Positions 1 through 10,117 of a stretch of DNA of 64,000 bases are shown here, one piece after another (within the stretch, counting starts at the first letter, position 1; each line of letters starts with the position of its first letter). Made by a program: the position numbers and the translations under genes. The stretch covers positions 105,126 through 169,125 of the forward strand of contig JAHLLB010000003.1 of the NCBI GenBank assembly GCA_020444425.1. The letters run 5' to 3'. Source of the stretch: a bacterium. GTDB lineage: Bacteria > Electryoneota > Electryoneia > Electryoneales > Electryoneaceae. The notes under the pieces were generated by a model that was not told the DNA's origin, ran no database searches, and was given only the letters and a program-made list of their open reading frames with translations.

Positions 1-1
1 G

Positions 2-82
2 GTGATTCTCCGTGTCAAGCAGTATTCCGACAAAGAAGAAAAACGGGCACAATCGGGCGACGCTGAGGGAGATCGTGGTTGA
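2..82 (+). CDS. C-terminal fragment of an upstream gene, possibly AtpZ-like
   Basis: An open frame enters from the left edge and stops at TGA 80-82. The visible 26 residues end in a charged tail (Lys-Gln-Tyr-Ser-Asp-Lys-Glu-Glu-Lys-Arg then Ala/Gly/Asp-rich). A basic-aromatic-acidic tail after a hydrophobic stretch is how small AtpZ/AtpI-family membrane proteins often end, and such genes commonly precede atpB. The body of the gene lies outside the window, so the family is only a positional guess. Confidence 0.4.
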   Translation: MILRVKQYSDKEEKRAQSGDAEGDRG

Positions 83-176
83 TTGACGGACGCCAACCGA
101 GGCTGAGAGCGGAGGTTGCCGTCTGGTCATTCTCGAAATACCTTCCTTCGCAACCGGTCAGGCCACTCGAGTTGAC

Positions 177-512
177 ATGCTCCTGATCAAGATTCTTTAC
201 TTCGTAGCCGCCAGTGCCGTGATGGGCGGCTTGGGTGTATTCCTCATGATTCCCCCGATTCGCAGGGGAGATCGTGAAGGATTGCTCGTTCGAATGATGG
301 TTGGGTTTGTTGGCAAGCTGCTGGTTGGTGTTGGACTGTTGTTGCTGGCGTGGAAAGGGTTTGGCTGGTCGCCGAACCACAGCGCATTCGGGATGGTCGG
401 CGCGTATATCGTGGCGCTGATGGTGATCCTGATGACCGCTTCCAGCGCGGTGAAACACCTTTCGGCAAAGCAACAGGCTGCCTCGCAACAAGAGCAAGAG
501 GGAGAGGGATGA
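177..512 (+). CDS. AtpI-like ATP synthase accessory membrane protein
   Basis: This 111-residue hydrophobic protein has about four candidate membrane segments (roughly residues 3-25, 38-60, 70-90) and a polar Gln/Glu-rich tail. It lies directly before atpB, and its stop codon overlaps the atpB start (ATGA type at 509-512). Small membrane proteins at this position usually belong to the ATP synthase subunit I family, which helps assemble the c-ring or handle Mg2+. Similarity is by size, topology and context rather than a clear motif. The start at 177 has only a weak ribosome-binding site; the frame is closed upstream at 84-86. Confidence 0.6.
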   Translation: MLLIKILYFVAASAVMGGLGVFLMIPPIRRGDREGLLVRMMVGFVGKLLVGVGLLLLAWKGFGWSPNHSAFGMVGAYIVALMVILMTASSAVKHLSAKQQAASQQEQEGEG

Positions 513-1555
513 TGCGGCGTTGGTTGGCGAACCTGGTGATGAGCGTGGCGGTGCTGGCACTGCTCGCGCTGCCGGTGGCCGCCCAGCATGGGCACGAACA
601 ATCTCACGGCGACTCCCACGAAGCTGTCGCACAGCCCCATGATGGACACGGTGAAGAAGCCGCGGTCCAGCATGAGTCGGCTGATGACTCGCACGCGATG
701 GCTCATGATGAGCACGCGGTTGCTCATGATGAGCATGCGGCGGAAGGCGAGCACGGCGGCGGCGGTGTGATGGGCTACCTGTCGCACCACCTTCTCGATG
801 CGCATACCTACGACATTTTTGGCTACTCGATAGACCTCCCGGTCGTCCCGGGAGATTTCTCTTTCCTCGGCCCGCAGTACGCGGAAGGCTTCCCGATCAC
901 GAAGCATATGATCGGTTTCGGTCTGGCAGCGATTCTGGTGTTGCTGCTGGTGACCGGGACAATGGGCCGGACACGCAAGGGCCAGGTGCCGAAGGGCTTC
1001 GGCAATTTCCTCGAAGTGCTTGTGATCTTTATCCGTGACGAGGTGGTGTATGCCAACCTCGGCAAGGAGCATGGACGCAAGTGGCTGCCGTTCTTCCTGA
1101 CGTTGTTCTTCCTCATTCTCTTCGCGAACCTGCTCGGCATGGTGCCGTGGGGAACGTCCGCGACGGGGAATGTGAACTTTACCGCCGGGTTGGCGATTGC
1201 CAACTTGCTGGCGGTGATTCTTGCCGGCATCATGGCGCACGGGTTCAAGTACCTCGGCACTTTCGTTCCGCACGGGGTACCGATCTTTGTCGCGCCGATT
1301 CTGTTCCCGATTGAAGTGTTCGGTCTTTTCGTCAAGCACTTCGCGTTGACGATTCGTTTGTTCGCGAACATGCTGGCTGGACACACGGTGATCGGCGTGT
1401 TCCTCGCGTTGATCGCGATGCCGTTGATCGCACTGGCCTCGGTGCCGGGTGCGACGATGATCAGCGTGCTGGAGCTGTTTGTTGCGTTCCTGCAAGCGTA
1501 TGTTTTTGTGATGCTTGGCAGCATTTTTGTGGGCATGTCGATTCACGCACATTAG
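509..1555 (+). CDS. atpB: F-type ATP synthase subunit a with His-rich periplasmic extension
   Basis: Subunit a forms the proton half-channels of Fo next to the c-ring. The 348-residue product starts with a signal-peptide-like hydrophobic segment (residues 1-28). It continues with about 60 residues very rich in His, Asp, Glu and Ala (about 29-92), then the conserved multi-pass domain. The essential channel arginine is Arg283, in the motif TIRLFANMLAGH. The start at 509 was chosen because it gives the signal peptide and overlaps the upstream stop; an upstream in-frame start at 350 would run through the preceding gene. Signal-peptide-bearing AtpB proteins are known in Bacteroidota and relatives. 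The His-rich stretch contains a near-perfect short tandem repeat (Ala-His-Asp-Glu-His-Ala). Confidence 0.93.
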   Translation: MMRRWLANLVMSVAVLALLALPVAAQHGHEQSHGDSHEAVAQPHDGHGEEAAVQHESADDSHAMAHDEHAVAHDEHAAEGEHGGGGVMGYLSHHLLDAHTYDIFGYSIDLPVVPGDFSFLGPQYAEGFPITKHMIGFGLAAILVLLLVTGTMGRTRKGQVPKGFGNFLEVLVIFIRDEVVYANLGKEHGRKWLPFFLTLFFLILFANLLGMVPWGTSATGNVNFTAGLAIANLLAVILAGIMAHGFKYLGTFVPHGVPIFVAPILFPIEVFGLFVKHFALTIRLFANMLAGHTVIGVFLALIAMPLIALASVPGATMISVLELFVAFLQAYVFVMLGSIFVGMSIHAH

Positions 1556-1716
1556 TCCTTCTCAGTTGGTGGTTTCGGAGGTGATGGGGCTCGCGTGCCG
1601 GTGGCACTTGCGAAATTCTGACACTATCTTTCGGGCCACTACGTGAAGAGATCGCACATTCTTTCACATTCGTAGAACGTGGTTTTTGATTACGTTGAAT
1701 TGGGCTTCGTCGTTAA

Positions 1717-2001
<285 letters not shown>

Positions 2002-2027
2002 GTTTCAACCGGAAGCGAGGAGTCAAG

Positions 2028-2603
2028 ATGAGGACGCGACTATCCCTCGTCGCTCCCGCGCTGCTCCTGGGCGCCGTATCCGTGCAGGCGAGCGAAGCGG
2101 AAGGGTTGGGAAGCCTGGTTAGCCTGGCTCCCGGCAGTATTCTGTACACGCTGATCACATTTTTGCTGTTGTTGATCATCCTGTGGAAGTTCGCCTGGGG
2201 TCCGATCGTTAAGGGTTTGGAAGCGCGCGAGGAGAGCATCCAGGGCGCGATTGACCAGGCCAGGAAGGATCAGGACGAAGCGGCTCGGTTGCTTGGCGAG
2301 TACGAGGCGAAGCTGAAGACGGCGTCGGCGGAGATTTCGGAACGTCTGAACCGCGCGGAGAAGGATGCGCAGCAGACGATCGAAACGGCGAAGCAGCAGG
2401 CGCGTGATGAGGCCGAGAAACTTCGGGAGCAGGCGAAGCAGGAAATCGAAGCCTCGAAGGACAAGGTGGCCGCGGAGTTGCGTTCGGAAATGGCGATGCT
2501 CGCCAGCCAGGTTGCTGCGGCAGCCATCGGCGAGAGCTTTGACCGTGACGATCAGCTTCGCATCATCCAGAAGCGTCTTGAACAGGTGGAGAGCGCCTCG
2601 TGA
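2028..2603 (+). CDS. atpF: F-type ATP synthase subunit b with N-terminal signal-like segment
   Basis: Subunit b is the peripheral stalk that holds F1 against the rotor. The 191-residue product has an N-terminal hydrophobic segment resembling a signal peptide (about 1-22). A transmembrane helix follows (about 38-56, ending in WKFAWGPI), then a long charged Glu/Lys/Ala-rich coiled coil to the C-terminus. GAGGAG lies upstream of the ATG. The signal-like start before the usual membrane anchor is longer than in classical AtpF and matches the extended AtpB of this operon. The coding end overlaps the start of atpH. Confidence 0.93.
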   Translation: MRTRLSLVAPALLLGAVSVQASEAEGLGSLVSLAPGSILYTLITFLLLLIILWKFAWGPIVKGLEAREESIQGAIDQARKDQDEAARLLGEYEAKLKTASAEISERLNRAEKDAQQTIETAKQQARDEAEKLREQAKQEIEASKDKVAAELRSEMAMLASQVAAAAIGESFDRDDQLRIIQKRLEQVESAS

Positions 2604-3139
2604 GCGATCCGAAGCTGGGACGCCGGTACGCGCAAGCGTTGTACAACGCTGCCAAAGGGGAAGGGGTGACGGACGACGTCATCGCCGCGATGAACGATGT
2701 TGTCGCGCCGATGCTGGACGATCACACGTTCCTCGTGTGGTGGCGTAGCCGCCGGATACCTCTGCCGGAAAAACTCACCGTGTTGGACAAGGCGTTCAAG
2801 GATTCGCACATCGTTGTACGGCAGTTCCTCAAGCTGCTTCTCGAAAAGAAGCGGGAGGAGATTTTGCCAGACGCGGTGAGCGAATTCCGGATCATCGCCG
2901 ACCGTGAACAGGGCATCATTCGAGCCCTCCTGACCACTCCCGTAGAGCTTGAAGAAGCAGAGCTGAAACCATTCCGCGAGATGTTGAAAAAGGTCGCGGG
3001 TGGTGATGCGATCCTGGCTCACGAGGTGGACACGGGTCTGATCGGCGGATTCCGCCTTCGCTACGGCGACAAGGTGATCGACGGCAGTGTTTCGCGAGCG
3101 TTGGACACGCTGCAGCGCAAGATGACGGCTGGCGTTTAA
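2600..3139 (+). CDS. atpH: F-type ATP synthase subunit delta
   Basis: The 179-residue delta subunit links the peripheral stalk to the top of F1. It begins with the family pattern GRRYAQALYNAA and ends with the C-terminal domain segment VDTGLIGGFRLRYGDKVIDGS, followed by Val-Ser-Arg-Ala-Leu-Asp. The start is a GTG that overlaps the atpF stop, indicating translational coupling of the two stalk subunits. Length and order are standard. Confidence 0.95.
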   Translation: MSDPKLGRRYAQALYNAAKGEGVTDDVIAAMNDVVAPMLDDHTFLVWWRSRRIPLPEKLTVLDKAFKDSHIVVRQFLKLLLEKKREEILPDAVSEFRIIADREQGIIRALLTTPVELEEAELKPFREMLKKVAGGDAILAHEVDTGLIGGFRLRYGDKVIDGSVSRALDTLQRKMTAGV

Positions 3140-3249
3140 CCGTTTTCAGGTGCGACAAAAAGGAGTCACGGTAGGGTTGCCGTGGCGTCGGCGACGGGGA
3201 AATTTTCGTCGCCAGGGGTATGACACCAGTTGGCTCGTTGGAGGAGTCG

Positions 3250-4761
<1,512 letters not shown>

Positions 4762-4906
4762 TTTTGATTCTCGGCGGAGGGGATGCTCGGGGCGCGCGTG
4801 CCAGGGAGGGTTCAGCGCGCCCCGGACATGCTGCCTGCCGCCTCCTGTAGCCCGGTGACTAGGGTACCGGGGCACACGTGAAGAAGCCGTTTCGGAAGGA
4901 TGTTCG
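4762..4906 (+). other. Structured spacer between atpA and atpG with two hairpins
   Basis: Two inverted repeats sit here. The arms 4788-4797 and 4815-4824 (CGGGGCGCGC and its complement) enclose a 17-nt loop. The arms 4850-4856 and 4866-4873 form a second short stem. Neither is followed by a T-run, so they look like RNA stability or translation elements rather than terminators. Compact atp operons usually have shorter spacers here. A GGAAGG site precedes the atpG ATG. Confidence 0.55.
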
Positions 4907-5785
4907 ATGCCTTCGCTGAAACAAATTAAGCGCCGAATTTCATCGGTCAACAACACGAAGCAGATTACGCGGGCGATGAAGATGGTGTCCGCGGCGAAAC
5001 TGCGCCGTGCTCAGGACCAGATGATGGCGGCGCGTCCGTATTCGGACCATCTGCGCGCCCTGATCCGCGATCTGGCTGCGCGCTCGGACCGCAACAAGCA
5101 CCCGTTGCTGGCGGAACGTGAACCGAAGCATGTCGGAGTGGTGGTGATCACCTCCGACCGTGGCCTGGCGGGCAGTTTCAACATGAACGTGAACCGCCGC
5201 GCGCTGAATGTGATCAAGGAGATGGAAGAGCAGGCGGAAGACGTTCGTCTGATCGCGATTGGGCGAAACTCGTACAATTTCTTCCGTAAGCTCGGGTACG
5301 ATTTCATCCAGCATCACATTGGTCTGAGCCGCGATTTCACCTTCGGCAAGGTCCTGTCGATTGGTGATGCATTGCGCATGGAGTATGAGAAGGGCTTCGT
5401 TGTGGACAATGGCCTGGACCGTGTTTACCTCGTCTACAACGAATTCAAGAACGTGATTCAGCAGGAGATCGTGGTAGAGCAGTTGTTGCCGATCATCCCT
5501 GAATTGGCGTCGGAAGAGAAGTATCCGGTCGACTATGTGTACGACCCGAGTGAACAGGCTGTACTCGACAGCATTTTGCCACGGTATGCGAACGTGATGT
5601 TGTGGCGCGTGCTGCTCGAATCGTTCGCGGCGGAACACGCGGCGCGTATGAATGCGATGGAGAACGCGACGAAGAACGCTGGCGAACTGATTGAACGATT
5701 GACGCTCCAGTACAACAAGGCCCGTCAGGCGGCGATTACCAACGAGATTCTCGAAGTGGTCGCCGGCGCGGAAGGGTTGGAATGA
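4907..5785 (+). CDS. atpG: F-type ATP synthase subunit gamma
   Basis: The 292-residue gamma subunit is the rotor shaft of F1. Its N-terminal helix MPSLKQIKRRISSVNNTKQI and the following TRAMKMVSAAKLRRAQ are diagnostic. The C-terminal helix carries the conserved RMNAMENATKNAGELI pattern, then a run through TLQYNKARQAAITNEI and the Glu-rich end. Length is normal and no cysteine-rich (plant-type) insertion is present. A short palindrome follows directly (5788-5807) before atpD. Confidence 0.97.
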   Translation: MPSLKQIKRRISSVNNTKQITRAMKMVSAAKLRRAQDQMMAARPYSDHLRALIRDLAARSDRNKHPLLAEREPKHVGVVVITSDRGLAGSFNMNVNRRALNVIKEMEEQAEDVRLIAIGRNSYNFFRKLGYDFIQHHIGLSRDFTFGKVLSIGDALRMEYEKGFVVDNGLDRVYLVYNEFKNVIQQEIVVEQLLPIIPELASEEKYPVDYVYDPSEQAVLDSILPRYANVMLWRVLLESFAAEHAARMNAMENATKNAGELIERLTLQYNKARQAAITNEILEVVAGAEGLE

Positions 5786-5787
5786 TA

Positions 5788-7288
<1,501 letters not shown>

Positions 7289-7295
7289 GTTTGAC

Positions 7296-7367
7296 GTGCC
7301 CGTGTCCGCTTGCGGACGCGGACATGAGCAGGTAGAAAAAGTGCCCGTGTTTGAATTCAAACGCGGA
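7296..7367. repeat. Pair of palindromic elements with conserved flanks and swapped cores (atpD-atpC spacer)
   Basis: Two units start 45 bp apart (7296 and 7341). Each reads GTGCC-CGTGT, then a 10-nt palindromic core, then ACGCGGA. The first core is CCGCTTGCGG (7306-7315); the second is TTGAATTCAA (7351-7360). The flanking arms CGTGT and ACGCG also pair with one G-T wobble, so each unit can form a hairpin of about nine base pairs. The core bases differ at most positions but stay self-complementary. Confidence 0.75.
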
Positions 7368-7390
7368 TCAACTCAGGCCGGACATCAACG

Positions 7391-7792
7391 ATGGCAGAGA
7401 CACTTCAGCTTGAGATCATTTCCCCGTCCGGAGTGGTGTTTACGGGCGACGTGACGCACGTTCAAGCGCCGGGCCAGACGGGTTATTTCGGCGTGTTGCC
7501 GAACCATACGCCGATGATTTCGGCGTTGACCATCGGCCGGATCACGGCGGAATCGGCGAACGGCGAGACCTTGTTTGCGACCTCCGGCGGCGTGGCGGAA
7601 GTCCACGGCGACAAGGTGGTGATCCTCGCGGAAACCGCTGAAGAAAAGTCGAAGATCGACCTTTCCCGCGCACAGGAAGCGCAGAAGCGTGCGGAAACCC
7701 GTCTCGACAGGCAGGAAGATGGCACCGATTTCGACCGCGCGCGGCTGGCGTTGATGCGGGCGATCAACCGGATGAGCATCGTCAACGGCTAA
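7391..7792 (+). CDS. atpC: F-type ATP synthase subunit epsilon
   Basis: The 133-residue epsilon subunit regulates F1 and links rotor to c-ring. It begins with the family pattern LEIISPSGVVFTGDV, continues with PGQTGYFGVLPNHTPMISAL, and ends with a helical hairpin (RAQEAQKRAETRL to ALMRAINRM). It closes the operon; a strong intrinsic terminator lies 24 bases downstream. Confidence 0.95.
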   Translation: MAETLQLEIISPSGVVFTGDVTHVQAPGQTGYFGVLPNHTPMISALTIGRITAESANGETLFATSGGVAEVHGDKVVILAETAEEKSKIDLSRAQEAQKRAETRLDRQEDGTDFDRARLALMRAINRMSIVNG

Positions 7793-7816
7793 GCCTTGAG
7801 TTTTGTGAGCCCATTC

Positions 7817-7849
7817 AGCCCCGCGAGCACATCGCGGGGCTTTCGTTTT
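7817..7849 (+). terminator. Intrinsic terminator of the atp operon
   Basis: AGCCCCGCGA (7817-7826) pairs perfectly with TCGCGGGGCT (7832-7841) around loop GCACA and is followed by TTCGTTTT. It sits 24 bases past the atpC stop. Position and strength fit termination of the whole operon. Confidence 0.9.
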
Positions 7850-7865
7850 GAGTAGATTCAACGCC

Positions 7866-8864
7866 ATGCGCTGGCTAGATAAACTCATCGGACGTTACAT
7901 CGCGAATAAGCTGCTCCGTGCCCCGAACGGGGGACGGGTGGACGCGCGCGACCTGTTGCCGTGCCCGCCGTTGTTCGACGAAGCCTTTCACTACACCGGT
8001 CACAACGGCGACATCCTCGCGGCGTGGGTGATGCAGCCGCGTGCGTGGCGCGTAAGTGTCGAACGCGAACGGGTATCGGGCGAACGGCTCGAGCGCATCA
8101 CCGACCAGTACCAGGCGCCACGGCAAATGAACGGCGATGCGCCGTGGGTGGTGATCGAAGCGTCGGATGAGCCGGTCACGGATCGCAACCGGACGATCCT
8201 GCTGCTTCACGGCTGGTGGGATTCGGTGCTCGGGCGGCCGTACCTGCGCTCGTTGGCGACGCAATTTGCGTCGGCGGGGTATCGTGTCGTGATGCCGGAT
8301 CTGCGCGGGCACGGTTTGTCGCAGGGACGCTTCCTCAGCTATGGCCTGCTCGACCGTTATGACATCAAGCATCTGATCGACGAACTGGCTGAACGGGGCT
8401 GGGTCGGGGACGGTGTCGGCGTGTTCGGGCACTCGTACGGCGGCAATGTCGCGTTAATGACGGCGGCGGAGGACGAACGGATTCGAGCGGTGGTGTCGGC
8501 GTCCGCGCCGCACAGCCTGCGCGGAGTGCTGCCGGCGTCAGTGGACCGGGTCAAGCCGCAGATCGCACGCTGGGTGTCGATGGCGGCGCTGGACCGTGCG
8601 ATCGAACGCGCCAACCGTAAAACCGGCCTGAACTACTATGACTCCAGCGCGGAAGAGGCAATCACGAAAACGACGGCGCCGGTGCTACTGATCCACGGCG
8701 AACGCGACACGACCGTACCGTTCGAAAGCAGTCAGCGGATCATCCGTTCGCGGCCCGAGGGCACGGAAACCCTGTTCTGGCCTGACGAAGCGCACGCGTC
8801 GTTTTTTACGTCGCGAATGGACGAACTCCGAGATCGCAGCCTGTCCTTCTTCGACCAACACTAG
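7866..8864 (+). CDS. Alpha/beta hydrolase (serine hydrolase)
   Basis: This 332-residue enzyme shows the alpha/beta-hydrolase plan. The oxyanion segment LLLHGWWDS is followed by the nucleophile elbow GHSYGG (Ser190), the acid in HGERDTTVP (Asp281) and the histidine in DEAHASF (His310). No signal peptide is evident, so it is probably cytoplasmic. The substrate cannot be read from sequence; the closest general types are BAAT/dienelactone-like or prolyl-oligopeptidase-like hydrolases. I chose ATG 7866 because the longer in-frame TTG at 7848 falls inside the preceding terminator. It stands alone, unlinked to the ATP synthase genes. Confidence 0.85.
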   Translation: MRWLDKLIGRYIANKLLRAPNGGRVDARDLLPCPPLFDEAFHYTGHNGDILAAWVMQPRAWRVSVERERVSGERLERITDQYQAPRQMNGDAPWVVIEASDEPVTDRNRTILLLHGWWDSVLGRPYLRSLATQFASAGYRVVMPDLRGHGLSQGRFLSYGLLDRYDIKHLIDELAERGWVGDGVGVFGHSYGGNVALMTAAEDERIRAVVSASAPHSLRGVLPASVDRVKPQIARWVSMAALDRAIERANRKTGLNYYDSSAEEAITKTTAPVLLIHGERDTTVPFESSQRIIRSRPEGTETLFWPDEAHASFFTSRMDELRDRSLSFFDQH

Positions 8865-8885
8865 TCATTCTGCTCGTTAACGTGC

Positions 8886-8957
8886 CCCAGACATTCCTGT
8901 CTGGGCTTGCCTGACGATTCCAATTTCGGACGATCCCAGACATAAATGTCCGGAGCA
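8886..8957. repeat. Two related intergenic palindromes
   Basis: CCCAGACA (8886-8893) and TGTCTGGG (8898-8905) form a perfect 8-bp hairpin around TTCC, again preceded by GTGCC. A second, imperfect copy starts at 8936 (CCCAGACA-TAAA-TGTCCGGAGC). The two lie in the convergent spacer between the hydrolase and the HAD phosphatase. No T-run follows, so I treat them as members of the dispersed palindrome family rather than terminators. Confidence 0.6.
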
Positions 8958-8995
8958 TGAAGGAATCCGCAGAACAAGAGTGATGGTGCGGATAG

Positions 8996-9025
8996 GAAAC
9001 GCCGCCTTCCATGTGGAAGACGGCG
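8996..9025 (-). terminator. Terminator-like hairpin for the HAD-IIA gene
   Basis: On the minus strand a long stem (complement of 9015-9025 and 9000-9010, loop ACAT) is followed by TTTCC. It lies 43 bases past the end of the minus-strand phosphatase gene. The stem is strong, but the T-run is short. Confidence 0.6.
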
Positions 9026-9067
9026 CTTGATGTTTTCGGGGTGTTCCTCACACCTCACACCTGAAGC

Positions 9068-9853
9068 CTACGCATCGATCCCCAATGCTTTCGGCAGGTC
9101 GGCGATGGAGGGGATGACTTCGTCCGGCTTGATCGTGGTGCGTTTGACGAAATCGAAGTCGTACTTACCGGTCTTGACGAGCACGGTCTTGAGGCCGAGC
9201 CGTTGCGCGCCGTGGACATCGGCTTCGATATCGTCGCCGACCATCAGCGCGAATTCGGGCTTGATCTGGACGCGGTCGAGCAGGCCGCGGAAGTAGCCCG
9301 GGGAGGGCTTGCCGACGATTTCCGCCCGGCGTCCGGTCGCATATTCAATCGCTGCGACATACGGTCCGAGGTCGAGCCGCAGTCCGCCCTGGTCACGCCA
9401 GAAGCGGTTCTTCTGCAGCGCGATCAAGTTGGCGCCGGAGAAGGTGAGGCGGAAGATCTCGTCGAGAATTTCCGGGGTGAACTTGTCACCGAGGTCGCCC
9501 ATCACGACCGACCCGACATCCCGCCGTTGTACGCGCAGCCCCTCGAAATCTTCCATCACGCCGTCGTTGACGAACAGCGCGGCGGACGAACGTTTCATCT
9601 GCATGATCTTCTCACGGGCGATGATCGCCGGGCAGATAATATCGTCGTCGGTCAGATGGAAGCCGAGTTTCTGCAGTTGTTCCTGCAGTTTGCGGCGCGG
9701 TTTACGGGTGGTGTTGGTGACATAGGTGACACCGACGCCGAGCGACTTCAGCTTGTTGACCGTTGCCGTTCCACCGGGGATCGGTAGGTCGCCGAGCATG
9801 AGGACACCGTCGATGTCAAGAAATACGTGCTGAATTCCGCGAATTGTGGCCAT
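9068..9853 (-). CDS. HAD-IIA family phosphatase (NagD/LHPP-like, TIGR01458 type)
   Basis: The 261-residue protein has the four HAD motifs in order: motif I VFLDIDGVL (nucleophile Asp and acid/base Asp), motif II in VTYVTNTTR, a lysine in EIVGKPSPG, and motif IV in MVGDDIEADVHGAQ. The large type-IIA cap lies between motifs II and III. The family dephosphorylates small phosphoesters, with LHPP-type members acting on phosphohistidine/phospholysine or pyrophosphate. The start at 9853 has no strong ribosome-binding site. It is divergent from polA. Confidence 0.88.
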   Translation of the reverse strand: MATIRGIQHVFLDIDGVLMLGDLPIPGGTATVNKLKSLGVGVTYVTNTTRKPRRKLQEQLQKLGFHLTDDDIICPAIIAREKIMQMKRSSAALFVNDGVMEDFEGLRVQRRDVGSVVMGDLGDKFTPEILDEIFRLTFSGANLIALQKNRFWRDQGGLRLDLGPYVAAIEYATGRRAEIVGKPSPGYFRGLLDRVQIKPEFALMVGDDIEADVHGAQRLGLKTVLVKTGKYDFDFVKRTTIKPDEVIPSIADLPKALGIDA

Positions 9854-10010
9854 GGAGTGAACGTCGAGTTAGGTGTGAATGATCTGGTTTTGGAGCATCA
9901 ACAAATATAGACGCCGATCGAATTTTCACCAGCGGCATCATTGCGCTCCCGGAGTCGAAAACCGGAGGACGGAAGATACGCCAATCCAGCCGAATACGCA
10001 ACTGTCCGGG

Positions 10011-10039
10011 TTGCCTGTTGAGCGGCGCTGGTCTATCTT
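10011..10039 (+). promoter_or_regulatory. Candidate polA promoter
   Basis: TTGCCT (10011-10016) and TATCTT (10034-10039) are separated by 17 bases and lie 79 bases before the polA start. The -35 box is good and the -10 box acceptable. No transcript data support it. Confidence 0.4.
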
Positions 10040-10117
10040 CCAGATTGTCTCAGAAGCTTCGGGCTGCCCGGAGCGTCGCTTCTCACCCAACCATTCCGAC
10101 CAGAACGGGACTCTTTC

